Position numbers and translations under genes: made by a program. 64,000 nucleotides of DNA from Cryobacterium sinapicolor (GTDB lineage Bacteria > Actinomycetota > Actinomycetes > Actinomycetales > Microbacteriaceae), in contig NZ_SOGQ01000061.1 in the NCBI RefSeq assembly GCF_004403465.1, positions 17,566 through 81,565 of the forward strand, written 5' to 3'. The notes beneath the pieces are model-generated. The model saw only the letters and a list, made by a program, of their open reading frames with translations. It was not told the DNA's origin and searched no databases. Below are positions 52,794 through 61,303 of this stretch, piece after piece (positions within the stretch are counted from its first letter, which is position 1; each line of letters begins with the position of its first letter).

Positions 52794-54247
52794 GCAACAG
52801 CAACACCCCCACCGCACGCGCCTGGGAACACCGGGCGGGGGAGCTGGGTGACCGGCTGCCCGACGGCTTCACCCTCGGTGTGGCCACCTCCGCGTTCCAG
52901 ATCGAGGGCGGCGCTCGGGAGGGCGGTCGCGGCGAATCGAGCTGGGACCCGTTCACGGCCACCGCCGGGCGCATCAGGGACGGCTCCAACGCATCCGTGT
53001 CGACTGACCACTTCAACCGCCTCGACCAGGACATCACCCTGCTCCGCGAACTGGGCGCGGACGTCTACCGGTTCTCCCTGGCCTGGTCCCGGTTGCAGCC
53101 CGACGGCCGCGGCCCGCTCAGCCGGGCCGGCCTGGCCTTCTACGACCGGCTGCTCGACGGGCTCCTGGTCGCCGGGATCAGCCCGATGGCGACCCTGTTC
53201 CACTGGGACACGCCGCTCCGGTTGCGCGGCGGCTGGCTGAACCGGGACACCGCGCTGCGCTTCGGCGACTACGCGCACCAGGTCGGCGCGGTGTTCGGTG
53301 ACCGGATCGACTCCTGGCTGACCCTGAACGATCCCGCGACGGTGACCCTGAACGGTTACGCCCTCGGCACCGACGCCCCGGGGGAGACCCGGCTCTTCGG
53401 CGCCCTGCCGGCGGCGCACCACCAGCTGCTGGGGCACGGCCTTGCCGTGCAGGGGTTGCGCGCCGCCGATGTGCGCGGCCGGATCGGGATCTCGACCGTG
53501 CACTCGCCCGTGCAGGCCGCCAGCGACCGTGAAGCCGACTCGCGCGCCGCCGAGCTCTTCGACGTGCTGCACAACCGCCTGTACGCCGACGCGGTGCTGC
53601 TCGGCCGCTACCCGGAACCGCCCGAGCCCTACCAGGTGCCCCTGCGGATGCTGCTGGAAACCGAGCCGGACGACCTGCGCACCATCCACCAGCCGCTGGA
53701 CTTCTACGGGCTGGACTACTCCCAGCCGAGCCGGATCAAGGCCGGCCCCGCGGCCCCGAGAACCCCGAGCGGACCGCCCTTCGGGGAGCCGCCGGAGAAG
53801 GTGATCGCGTTCCCCTTCCACGTCACCCCGTTCCGCGAGTTCCCGGTGACCAATGCCGGCACCGCCATCGCCCCCGAATACCTCGGAGTGGCCCTCGGCG
53901 AACTGCGGGACCGCTACGCGGACAACTTGCCGCCGGTCTGCATCACGGCCGGGGGAGCAAGCTTCCCCGATGTGGCCGACAAGTGGGGTGCCGTGCACGA
54001 CCCGGCCCGGATCGACTACCTGGCCGAACACATCACGGCCGCGCTCGCCGCGGTGGCCCCCGGCGGAATCGCCGACGGAGTCATCCTGCAGGGGTATACG
54101 ATCTGGTCCCTGCTGGACAGCTTCGAATGGACGGCCGGCTACACCCAGCGGTTCGGCCTCGTGCACGTCGACTTCCAGGACGGCACGCGCACGCGCACCC
54201 CCAAAACCTCCTATCGCTGGCTGCAGAAGGTGCTCTCGGCTCGTTGA
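52790..54247 (+). CDS. GH1-family protein lacking both catalytic glutamates (probable pseudoglycosidase)
   Basis: A 485-residue protein with the full GH1 beta-glucosidase scaffold: ATSAFQIEGGAREGGRGESSW-type start, YRFSLAWSRLQPDGRG, TLFHWDTPLRLRGGW and IWSLLDSFEW. However, the acid/base motif NEP is NDP (Asp181), and the nucleophile motif ITENG is ITAGG (Ala387 at the Glu position). With the nucleophile gone, normal retaining hydrolysis should be impossible. The rest, including sugar-contact residues Gln37, His138 and Trp/Glu near the end, is well preserved, suggesting a binding, regulatory or altered-chemistry role. Overlaps the flavoprotein gene by four bases. Confidence 0.9.
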   Translation: MSNSNTPTARAWEHRAGELGDRLPDGFTLGVATSAFQIEGGAREGGRGESSWDPFTATAGRIRDGSNASVSTDHFNRLDQDITLLRELGADVYRFSLAWSRLQPDGRGPLSRAGLAFYDRLLDGLLVAGISPMATLFHWDTPLRLRGGWLNRDTALRFGDYAHQVGAVFGDRIDSWLTLNDPATVTLNGYALGTDAPGETRLFGALPAAHHQLLGHGLAVQGLRAADVRGRIGISTVHSPVQAASDREADSRAAELFDVLHNRLYADAVLLGRYPEPPEPYQVPLRMLLETEPDDLRTIHQPLDFYGLDYSQPSRIKAGPAAPRTPSGPPFGEPPEKVIAFPFHVTPFREFPVTNAGTAIAPEYLGVALGELRDRYADNLPPVCITAGGASFPDVADKWGAVHDPARIDYLAEHITAALAAVAPGGIADGVILQGYTIWSLLDSFEWTAGYTQRFGLVHVDFQDGTRTRTPKTSYRWLQKVLSAR

Positions 54248-54323
54248 GGGTCGGGAACGACGGCGCGGCTCACCGTTTCTTGGAGTGTGTCGGGAAGCGC
54301 ATGTGAGCGCCAGGGCACGCGGT

Positions 54324-54329
54324 TATGAT
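54324..54329 (+). promoter_or_regulatory. Putative -10 box (TATGAT) of lemA-htpX
   Basis: TATGAT lies about 70 bases before the lemA ATG and would give a short leader. The -35 region is weak. Confidence 0.4.
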
Positions 54330-54398
54330 AGTTCTGCGTCGTAGAAACGCCGCCGCGGCCTGCCTGCTCGCCCCGCCTCATCACAAGGAGAAGCTGCC

Positions 54399-54965
54399 AT
54401 GGAATGGCTCATCCCGGTCCTCATCGTTGTTGCACTCGTCGTCATCATTGGTATCTACCTCTGGGCGACGTACAACTCCCTCGTCACCCTCAAGGTGCGC
54501 GTGGACGAGGCATGGAGTGATATCACCGTCCAGATGAAGCGCCGGGCCGACCTGATCCCCAACCTGATCGAGACGGTCAAGGGCTATGCGGCACACGAGC
54601 GGGCCGTCTTCGAGAACGTCACCAAGGCACGGGCCGAGTCGCTCAACGCTCAGGGTCCGGCCGAGTCCGCCGCCGCCGAGAACCACATGCAGACCGCCCT
54701 GCGCAGCATCTTCGCCGTGGCGGAGGCCTACCCGCAGTTGCAGGCGAGCCAGAACTACCTGCAGCTGCAGGGCGAACTCGTCGACACTGAGGACAAGATC
54801 CAGGCGTCACGCCGGTTCTACAACGGCGGCGTGCGGGAACTGAACACGAAGATCCAGGTCTTCCCCAACAACCTCATCGCCCGCAACCTCGGGTTCACCC
54901 AGCGAGACTTCTTCGAGGTGTCCGACTCCGCTGCCATCGCGGAGCCGCCACGCGTCCAGTTCTAA
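54399..54965 (+). CDS. lemA: LemA family protein
   Basis: A 188-residue LemA protein. One N-terminal span (WLIPVLIVVALVVIIGIYLWATYN) is followed by a helical domain with the hallmark VDEAWSDITVQMKRRADLIPNLIETVKGYA and the closing RRFYNGGVRELNTKIQVFPNNLIA. LemA proteins are paired with membrane metalloproteases; htpX follows 12 bases later. ATG with AAGGAGA upstream. Its molecular function is not established. Confidence 0.96.
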   Translation: MEWLIPVLIVVALVVIIGIYLWATYNSLVTLKVRVDEAWSDITVQMKRRADLIPNLIETVKGYAAHERAVFENVTKARAESLNAQGPAESAAAENHMQTALRSIFAVAEAYPQLQASQNYLQLQGELVDTEDKIQASRRFYNGGVRELNTKIQVFPNNLIARNLGFTQRDFFEVSDSAAIAEPPRVQF

Positions 54966-54977
54966 CGGCAGGCGGCC

Positions 54978-55865
54978 ATGTACAGCGCTATTGCGCGCAA
55001 CAAGCGCAACACCGTCTTCATCATCATCCTGTTCATCGTCATCATCGCGGGCCTCGGTTGGCTCGCCAACGCCGTCTACAGCACGCCCGGGAACTACAGC
55101 ATCCTGATCCTCACGGTCGTCGTCGCCACGGGGTACGCCGTGGTGCAGTACTTCGTGGCTGGGCGCCAGGCGATCGCGATGAGCGGCGGCATCCGCATCA
55201 ACAGCCAGTCGGAGAACCCGAGGCTCTGGAACATCGTCGAGAATCTCTCGATCACCACCGGCACCCCCATGCCCGCTATCTATGTGATCAACGACCCGGC
55301 GCCGAACGCCTTCGCCACCGGGCGCGACCCGGAGCACGCGATCGTGGCGGCCACCACCGGTCTGCTGGAGATCATGACCGATTCCGAGCTCGAGGGCGTC
55401 ATGGCGCACGAGCTCGGCCACGTGCGCAACTATGACATCCGCCTGTCGATGGTCGTGTTCGGCCTCGTCGTGGCCGTCGGGTTCATTTCCGACATCTTCC
55501 TGCGGATGGCGTTCTTCGGCCGGAACAGCAAGAACAACGGCAGCCCCGTGATCATGGTGGTCGGCCTCGTCGCCATGCTCGTGGCACCCCTGATCGCCAC
55601 GGTCGTGCAGCTGGCGGTGTCGAGGCAGCGCGAGTACCTGGCGGATGCCACGGCAGCCCTGACCACGCGGCATCCGGATGCCCTGGCCAGCGCCCTCGGC
55701 AAACTCGAGGCCTACGGTCGCCCGATGAAGAAGCAGAACACGTCGATGGCCCACCTCTGGATCGCCGACCCGCTCAAGCCCGGCGTGATGGACAAGCTCT
55801 TCGCCACGCACCCGCCGATCGCCGAGCGCGTCGAACGCCTGCACACGATGGGCCGCCAGTTCTAG
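54978..55865 (+). CDS. htpX: HtpX-like M48 zinc metalloprotease
   Basis: Membrane-bound M48 protease of 295 residues involved in quality control of membrane proteins. Two N-terminal spans (TVFIIILFIVIIAGLGWLANAV and YSILILTVVVATGYAVVQYF) precede the catalytic HEXXH motif in MAHELGHVRNYD. Two more hydrophobic segments follow, then the third zinc ligand region SRQREYLADATAALTT. The C-terminal LFATHPPIAERVERL is typical. It forms the common lemA-htpX pair. Palindrome B copy 2 begins three bases after the stop. Confidence 0.96.
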   Translation: MYSAIARNKRNTVFIIILFIVIIAGLGWLANAVYSTPGNYSILILTVVVATGYAVVQYFVAGRQAIAMSGGIRINSQSENPRLWNIVENLSITTGTPMPAIYVINDPAPNAFATGRDPEHAIVAATTGLLEIMTDSELEGVMAHELGHVRNYDIRLSMVVFGLVVAVGFISDIFLRMAFFGRNSKNNGSPVIMVVGLVAMLVAPLIATVVQLAVSRQREYLADATAALTTRHPDALASALGKLEAYGRPMKKQNTSMAHLWIADPLKPGVMDKLFATHPPIAERVERLHTMGRQF

Positions 55866-55868
55866 AGC

Positions 55869-55920
55869 CCCGTTCCGGTCGAGAGCGCCCCTTCCGCCGG
55901 TCGCTCTCGACCGGAACGGG
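55869..55920. repeat. Dispersed palindrome family B, copy 2
   Basis: A perfect 19-bp stem (55869-55887 with 55902-55920) with core CCGGTCGAGAGCG encloses a 14-base loop. It sits between the htpX stop and a convergent gene, so it may act as a bidirectional terminator. Confidence 0.9.
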
Positions 55921-55944
55921 CACTGCCTAGTTTGCCCGCGCTGC

Positions 55945-57147
55945 CTAGCGGCGCAGTTCGGCGGCCAGCGCGCCGGCGAGATTGCCGCGCGGTTCCACCT
56001 CGATCTCCGGCAGGCCCTGCCAGGCGGCGGCCTCCCGGAGAACGGATGCGAGACGCTCCGCCGTGTCCGTCGGCGCACCGGGCTCCGCCCACGCGGCGCG
56101 CACCCGCAGAACGCGCGCCTGCCGGTCGTTCTTGAGGTCGACCCGGCCCACGATCGTGTCGCCGAGCAGCACGGGCAGGCAGTAGTAGCCGAACACCCGC
56201 TTCGGCTCGGGAGTGTAGATCTCGATCCGGTAATGGAAGCCGAACACCCGCAGTGCGCGGGCGCGTTCCCAGACGACCGGGTCGAAGGGGGACAGCAGGG
56301 TTGCGGCATCCATCCGGCGCGGCAGCCGGGCGTCGCGGTGCAGCCAGGCCGCCCCGGGGGCGCCGCCTGCTCCCCACCCCGGCACCTCGACCGGGAGGAG
56401 CTCGCCGGCATCCTCGAGGTCGCGGATGGCCGCCCGGGTCGCCGGGCCGCGCAGCCGGAAGTAGTCGGCGAAGTCCGTCACCGTGCCGATGCCGTGCGCC
56501 CGGGCCGAGCGACTCACCAGTTCCCGGTGCGCGTCGTCCCGGCTGACGGTCCGCTCGAGGAGCCCCGGCGGGAACACCTGCTCCGGAAGCCCGTAGACCC
56601 GCTCGAACCGCTCCCTGCCCATGATGGCCACGTCACCCCAGCGGAACAGGGTCTCCAGCCCGGTCTTCACGTCCGACCAGCCCCACCACGGGCCGCTGCG
56701 CCGGTTCGCGTCGTGCTCGATCGCGCTCGCGCGGAGGGGACCGTTGGCGGCGAGCTCAGCCAGCAGCCAGTCGAGCATCGGCCGGTTGCCCTGCGCCCAC
56801 GCCTCGGTCGCCGACCTATCCCGGAAATCCCGCATCCGCCAGCCGAACAGCGGCCAGGCGTCGCGGGGCAGGAAGGACGCCTCGTGCGCCCAGTACTCCG
56901 TGAACCGCGACTCGCGGCCCGACGTCAGCCGGTCCAACTGCGCCTTGTCGTAGACGCCGAGGCGGCTGAATGCCGGCAGGTAGTGGCTGCGCTCAAAGAC
57001 GTTCACCGAGTCGATCTGCAGCAGTGCGAGCCGGTTCACCAGGGTATCCAGCTGACGGATGCCCGGCGTCACGGCCGACGCGCGGCCGAAGCCCTGCGCG
57101 CCGAGCGCGATCCGGCGGGCGAGGGCCGGGGAGATCGTCTGCACCAT
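55945..57147 (-). CDS. YcaQ/AlkX-like DNA glycosylase (winged-helix, crosslink repair family)
   Basis: A 400-residue member of the HTH_42/YcaQ family, DNA glycosylases that unhook interstrand crosslinks and remove bulky alkyl lesions. The N terminus has the repeated start of this family, ALARRIALGAQGFG, then LLQIDSVNVFERSHYLPAFSRLG, which contains the catalytic QxD signature (QID). Further conserved parts are EYWAHEASFLPRDAWPLFGWRM and LSPFDPVVWERARALRVFGF, and the C-terminal PKRVFGYYCLPVLLGDTIVGRVDLK. Stands alone, with palindrome B2 after its stop. Substrate range is inferred from the family. Confidence 0.92.
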   Translation of the reverse strand: MVQTISPALARRIALGAQGFGRASAVTPGIRQLDTLVNRLALLQIDSVNVFERSHYLPAFSRLGVYDKAQLDRLTSGRESRFTEYWAHEASFLPRDAWPLFGWRMRDFRDRSATEAWAQGNRPMLDWLLAELAANGPLRASAIEHDANRRSGPWWGWSDVKTGLETLFRWGDVAIMGRERFERVYGLPEQVFPPGLLERTVSRDDAHRELVSRSARAHGIGTVTDFADYFRLRGPATRAAIRDLEDAGELLPVEVPGWGAGGAPGAAWLHRDARLPRRMDAATLLSPFDPVVWERARALRVFGFHYRIEIYTPEPKRVFGYYCLPVLLGDTIVGRVDLKNDRQARVLRVRAAWAEPGAPTDTAERLASVLREAAAWQGLPEIEVEPRGNLAGALAAELRR

Positions 57148-57309
57148 TTCCTACGACCCTAGCGGCACGCTTCAGTCGGCATTCACCCGATGTTCAGCGT
57201 CGCACCCCCGTTCGGTCGCCGGCCGCTCCTAGCCTCGCCTTGACCAGCTACCCGGCTCCACACGTCCGCGCCCCGCGCGGCGGCCGGCACCGGTCCGACG
57301 GAGGAAAAC

Positions 57310-58443
57310 GTGTTCACCACCCGCACCCTGGCCACCCTGGCCGCGGCCACCGCCCTGGCCCTGAGCCTGGCCGCCTGCTCCGGCGCCGCAGATGCCGACT
57401 CCGGCTCCGGCGAGATCGACGCCGCCACCGCGACGAGCCTCTCCGCGTTCGGTGACCTGGCCGCCCTCGAGGATGCGGCCAGGGCCGAAGGCGGCCTGAA
57501 CGTGATCGCCCTGCCGCGGGACTGGGCCAATTACGGCGCCGTGCTCGACGCGTTCGCCACGAAGTACCCGGAGATCGCGATCACCGAGGCCTCGCCCGAC
57601 GCGTCCAGCGCCGAGGAGATCCTGGCCGCCGACAACCTCGTCGGGCAGGACACCGCCCCCGACGTCTTCGACCTGGGGCTGGCGGTGGCGCTGTCCAGCA
57701 CCGATCGTTTCGCGCCCTACCAGGTGGCTGGCTGGGCCGAGATCCCGGATGCGCTCAAGGAGGCCTCGGGGCTGTACACGGGTGACTACGGCGGCTACAT
57801 GGCGGTCGGCTACGACCCCGATGCCGTGCCCGCGCCGACCGAGCTGAGGGACCTGCTCGGCGCCGAGTACAAGGGCAAGGTCGCGATCAACGGCGACCCG
57901 ACGCAGGCCGGGGCGGCCTTCGCCGCCGTCGGGCTGGCCACCGTGCAGAACGGGGGTGACGTCAGCGATTTCCAGGCCGGGATCGACTTCTTCGACGAAC
58001 TCAACCAGGCCGGCAACTTCGTCAAGGTCGACCCCACCCCGGCGACCATCGCGTCGGGGGAGACTCCGGTGGTCTTCGACTGGGACTACCTCAACGTGGG
58101 CTACGGCACGAGCCTCGCCGGTGAGCGCAACTGGGAGGTCGTCGTCTTCCCGGGCACCGGTTACGCCGGGTACTACAACCAGGCCATCAACAAGGATGCC
58201 CCGCACCCGGCCGCCGCCCGGCTCTGGCAGGAGTTCCTCTACAGTGACGAGGGCCAGAACCTCTGGCTCGCCGGCGGCGCCCGCCCGGTGCGCGCCGAGG
58301 CGATGGAGGCGGCCGGCACCATCGACGCCGACCTCCTCGCCGCCCTCCCGGCCGCCCCGGCCGAAACCGTCGTTCCCTCCGAGGCGGAGAGCACCGCGGG
58401 AGCCGCGCTCCTCGGCGCGAAGTGGGCCGCAGCTGTCCAGTAG
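57310..58443 (+). CDS. ABC importer substrate-binding lipoprotein
   Basis: A 377-residue extracellular solute-binding protein. The lipoprotein signal TLAAATALALSLAACSG has lipobox LAAC. The mature domain (GGLNVIALPRDWANYGAVLDAFATKYPEI, PDVFDLGLAVALSS, GETPVVFDWDYLNVGY) fits the group that binds polyamines, iron, phosphonate or thiamine for two-permease importers. The exact ligand cannot be read. GTG start with GGAGGA upstream. The permease, permease and ATPase genes follow with overlaps. Confidence 0.9.
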   Translation: MFTTRTLATLAAATALALSLAACSGAADADSGSGEIDAATATSLSAFGDLAALEDAARAEGGLNVIALPRDWANYGAVLDAFATKYPEIAITEASPDASSAEEILAADNLVGQDTAPDVFDLGLAVALSSTDRFAPYQVAGWAEIPDALKEASGLYTGDYGGYMAVGYDPDAVPAPTELRDLLGAEYKGKVAINGDPTQAGAAFAAVGLATVQNGGDVSDFQAGIDFFDELNQAGNFVKVDPTPATIASGETPVVFDWDYLNVGYGTSLAGERNWEVVVFPGTGYAGYYNQAINKDAPHPAAARLWQEFLYSDEGQNLWLAGGARPVRAEAMEAAGTIDADLLAALPAAPAETVVPSEAESTAGAALLGAKWAAAVQ

Positions 58444-59293
58444 CAGACGCGGAACGGCAGCAGCCTTCGGGCTGCTGCCGTTTGCAGCGTATGTGATGCT
58501 CTTCCTGTTCGTGCCGACCCTGATCGCCGTCGGCAGCGGCTTCGTCGACGAGGCCGGGACGTTCACGCTGGACACCGTGGCCGCGTTGGGCACCCCGGTC
58601 CTGAGGGACGCCTTCGCTGCCTCGTTCGGGCTGTCGGCGCTCACCGCCGTCGTGGGCGCGATCGTCGGAGCCGTGGCCTGCTACGGCCTGCTCGGCGCGC
58701 GGGAGAACGGCCCGCTCCGCGCCGTCGTGGACTCGCTCAGCGGCGTGCTCGCCCAGTTCGGCGGGGTCATGCTCGCCTTCGCGTTCATGGCGACCATCGG
58801 CATCCAGGGTCTGGTCACCGTGATCCTGCGCGACACCTTCGGCGTCGACATCTTCGCCGGCGGGGTGTGGCTCTACGAGCTGCCCGGCCTGGTGCTGCCC
58901 TACATCTACTTCCAGGTTCCCCTGATGGTCATCACTTTCCTGCCGGCCCTGCAGGCGCTCAACCCGCACTGGGCCGAGGCCAACGCGACGCTCGGCGGCA
59001 ACCGGGCCACCTACTGGTTCCGGATCGCGTTCCCCGTGCTCGCGCCCTCGTTCCTCGGCAGCCTATTGCTGCTCTTCGCCAACGCATTCTCCTCCTACGC
59101 GACCGCCGCCGCGCTCACCAGCCAGGGATCGCAGATCGTTCCGCTGCAGATCCGCTCGGCCCTGACCAGCGAAACCCTGCTCGGCCAGGAGAATCTGGCC
59201 GGGGCGCTGGCGCTCGGCATGATCCTGGTGATGTTCGTCGTCATGTCCGGCTACTCGGTTCTGCAGGCACGGGCCGCCCGGTGGCAGCGATGA
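58433..59293 (+). CDS. ABC importer permease 1 (start uncertain, possibly CTG)
   Basis: About 286 residues with six spans and the coupling loop EANATLGGNRATYWFRIAFPV. The characteristic first span (FGLLPFAAYVMLFLFVPTLIAV) starts before any ATG/GTG/TTG close to the upstream gene: the first usable ones are GTG 58493 and ATG 58496, inside that span. A CTG at 58433 gives a proper basic N terminus (LSSSRRGTAAAF) and an 11-base overlap with the binding-protein gene. Its ribosome-binding site is weak (AAGTGGG). Function is clear; the start is tentative. Confidence 0.88.
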   Translation: MSSSRRGTAAAFGLLPFAAYVMLFLFVPTLIAVGSGFVDEAGTFTLDTVAALGTPVLRDAFAASFGLSALTAVVGAIVGAVACYGLLGARENGPLRAVVDSLSGVLAQFGGVMLAFAFMATIGIQGLVTVILRDTFGVDIFAGGVWLYELPGLVLPYIYFQVPLMVITFLPALQALNPHWAEANATLGGNRATYWFRIAFPVLAPSFLGSLLLLFANAFSSYATAAALTSQGSQIVPLQIRSALTSETLLGQENLAGALALGMILVMFVVMSGYSVLQARAARWQR

Positions 59294-60117
59294 CGGCGGT
59301 GGCGCACACGCCCACCCGGTTGGTGCGCGGTCTCATCCTCGGCGGCATCGGCCTCGTCTTCGCCATCCCCATCGTCGCCATGGTGGAGTTCACCCTGCGC
59401 CGTGGGCTTGCCGGCGGCCACGACGTCTCCCGCTGGACCGCCCTGTTCCAGGGCGGCTTCGCCGGTCCGTACCGAACGGTGCTCGTCGCGCTGGGGAACT
59501 CGGTCGGGTTGGCCGTGGGCACCGTCGCGATCGTGCTGCTGCTGCTCGTACCGACCCTTCTGCTCGTTCACCTGCGTTTTCCCCATCTGCGCCGCGTGAT
59601 GGAGTTCGTCTGCATCCTGCCCATCAGCATCCCCGCCATCGTTCTCGTGGTCGGTCTGGCCCCGGTCTACTCGGTGCTCGCCCGGCTGCTCGGCAGCAGT
59701 GTCTGGACCCTCGCCTTCGCCTACGGCATCACGGTCCTCCCGTTCGCCTACCGGGCCATCCAGGCCAATCTCGACGGCGTCGACGTGCGCACGCTCAGCG
59801 AGGCCGCCCGCACGCTCGGGGCCGGCTGGGCGAGCGTGCTGGTGCGGGTCCTGATCCCGAACCTGCGCCGCGGCATCCTGGCCGGCGCGTTCATCTCGGT
59901 CGCGGTCGTGCTCGGCGAATTCACGATCGCCTCCCTGCTCAACCGTGTCACCCTGCAGACCGCGCTCGTGGTTGTGAGCAAGGCCGACCCCTACACGGCC
60001 GTCATCCTGTCGCTGCTCGCCCTCACCTTCGCGTTCCTGCTCCTGCTCGTCATCGGGCGCCTCGGCACGGTTCGCACCGGTAGCCGGCGACGGCCCACCA
60101 CCGGAGGTCAGCCATGA
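59290..60117 (+). CDS. ABC importer permease 2
   Basis: A 275-residue permease with six spans, such as GLILGGIGLVFAIPIVAMVEF and SVGLAVGTVAIVLLLLVPTLLL. The EAA loop is SEAARTLGAGWASVLVRVLIPNL. It pairs with permease 1 to form the channel. ATG at 59290 overlaps the previous stop by four bases, and its own stop overlaps the ATPase start. Confidence 0.94.
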   Translation: MTAVAHTPTRLVRGLILGGIGLVFAIPIVAMVEFTLRRGLAGGHDVSRWTALFQGGFAGPYRTVLVALGNSVGLAVGTVAIVLLLLVPTLLLVHLRFPHLRRVMEFVCILPISIPAIVLVVGLAPVYSVLARLLGSSVWTLAFAYGITVLPFAYRAIQANLDGVDVRTLSEAARTLGAGWASVLVRVLIPNLRRGILAGAFISVAVVLGEFTIASLLNRVTLQTALVVVSKADPYTAVILSLLALTFAFLLLLVIGRLGTVRTGSRRRPTTGGQP

Positions 60118-61226
60118 TCCAGAACCAGCTCCAGAACCAGAACCAGAACCCGCTCCAGGACCAGGCTCGCCCGGCGGCGGCCCGCCGGGCGGGAGCGTCG
60201 GTGAGCTTCGAGGGCGTGATCAAGGATTTCGCGGGCCACCGTGCCCTGGCCGGCTTCGACCTCACGCTGCACGCGGGCGAATTCGTCGCCCTGCTCGGCC
60301 CGAGCGGCAGCGGGAAGACGACCGCGCTGCGGGTGCTGGCGGGGCTCGAATCCACGGATGCCGGCACCATCCGGATCGACGGAGCCGACGTGTCGACACT
60401 GCCGACCAGCCGGCGCGACCTGGGCATGGTGTTCCAGTCCTACTCGCTGTTCCCACATCTCAGCGCGGGCCAGAACGTTGAGTTCGGATTGCGGATGCGG
60501 AAGGTCCGCGGCGAGGAGCGGCGCGCCCGTGCGGCCGCCGCCCTCGCCCTGGTCGGGCTGGGCACCCACTACGACCGCTTCGCGCACCAGCTTTCCGGCG
60601 GTCAGCAGCAACGGGTGGCGCTGGCGCGCGCCCTCGTCACCGAGCCTCGAGTGCTTCTGCTCGACGAGCCCCTGTCGGCCCTGGACGCCCAGGTGCGGGT
60701 GGCGCTGCGTGAGGAGATCCGGCGTATCCAGACGGAGCTGGGCATCACGACCCTGTTCGTCACGCACGACCAGGACGAGGCGCTCGCCGTGGCCGACCGT
60801 GTTGCCGTGATGCGGGCCGGTTCGATCGAGCAGGTTGGAGCCCCGGAGGAGCTGTACTCCCGGCCCGTCTCGTCGTTCATCGCTGACTTCGTCGGGCTCA
60901 GCAACCGACTTGTCGGCGTGGTGCGCCACGGATTCGCGCAGGTGCAGGGGATCTCCCTGCCGCTCCTCGACCCCTCGCAGGCGGATGGCGCGGTGTCCGT
61001 CTCCGTGCGGCCGGAGGACCTCGAATTCGGCGCTGCGGGCGCGCCGGGGGTCGTGCTCTCGTCGAGTTTCCACGGCTCACTTCGGCGCACGAGGGTGCGG
61101 CTGGACGACGGCACGTCGCTCGTCGTGCAGCACGGAGCGCGACTGCATCCGTCGGTCGGGGAACAGGTCGCGGTGCGATTCACGGGCGCGCCCGTCTCGG
61201 TCGACCCGCTCCCGGCCCCGGAGTAG
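60114..61226 (+). CDS. ABC importer ATPase with TOBE domain and Gln/Asn-rich N terminus
   Basis: A 370-residue ATPase of the PotA/FbpC type. Motifs: Walker A GPSGSGKTT, Q-loop MVFQSYSLFPHLSAGQNV, LSGGQQQRVALARAL, Walker B LLLDEPLSALDAQVR and the H-loop FVTHDQDEAL. A C-terminal TOBE-type regulatory domain (VSVRPEDLEFGAAG, LRRTRVRLDDGTSLVV) follows. The first 18 residues are IQNQLQNQNQNPLQDQ-like and come from CAGAAC hexamer repeats; they are not part of the ABC fold. It completes the binding protein-permease-permease-ATPase operon. Confidence 0.94.
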   Translation: MIQNQLQNQNQNPLQDQARPAAARRAGASVSFEGVIKDFAGHRALAGFDLTLHAGEFVALLGPSGSGKTTALRVLAGLESTDAGTIRIDGADVSTLPTSRRDLGMVFQSYSLFPHLSAGQNVEFGLRMRKVRGEERRARAAAALALVGLGTHYDRFAHQLSGGQQQRVALARALVTEPRVLLLDEPLSALDAQVRVALREEIRRIQTELGITTLFVTHDQDEALAVADRVAVMRAGSIEQVGAPEELYSRPVSSFIADFVGLSNRLVGVVRHGFAQVQGISLPLLDPSQADGAVSVSVRPEDLEFGAAGAPGVVLSSSFHGSLRRTRVRLDDGTSLVVQHGARLHPSVGEQVAVRFTGAPVSVDPLPAPE

Positions 61227-61291
61227 AGATCGGCGAGGAACCGGACGCGGCGATCACGGAACCCATGCCGGAGCCGGCACGTGCGATTGCC

Positions 61292-61297
61292 TAGAAT
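61292..61297 (+). promoter_or_regulatory. Putative -10 box (TAGAAT) of the AI-2E family gene
   Basis: TAGAAT ends six bases before the GTG at 61304, the same arrangement as for mfd, implying a leaderless transcript. Confidence 0.4.
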
Positions 61298-61303
61298 GAT
61301 GCC

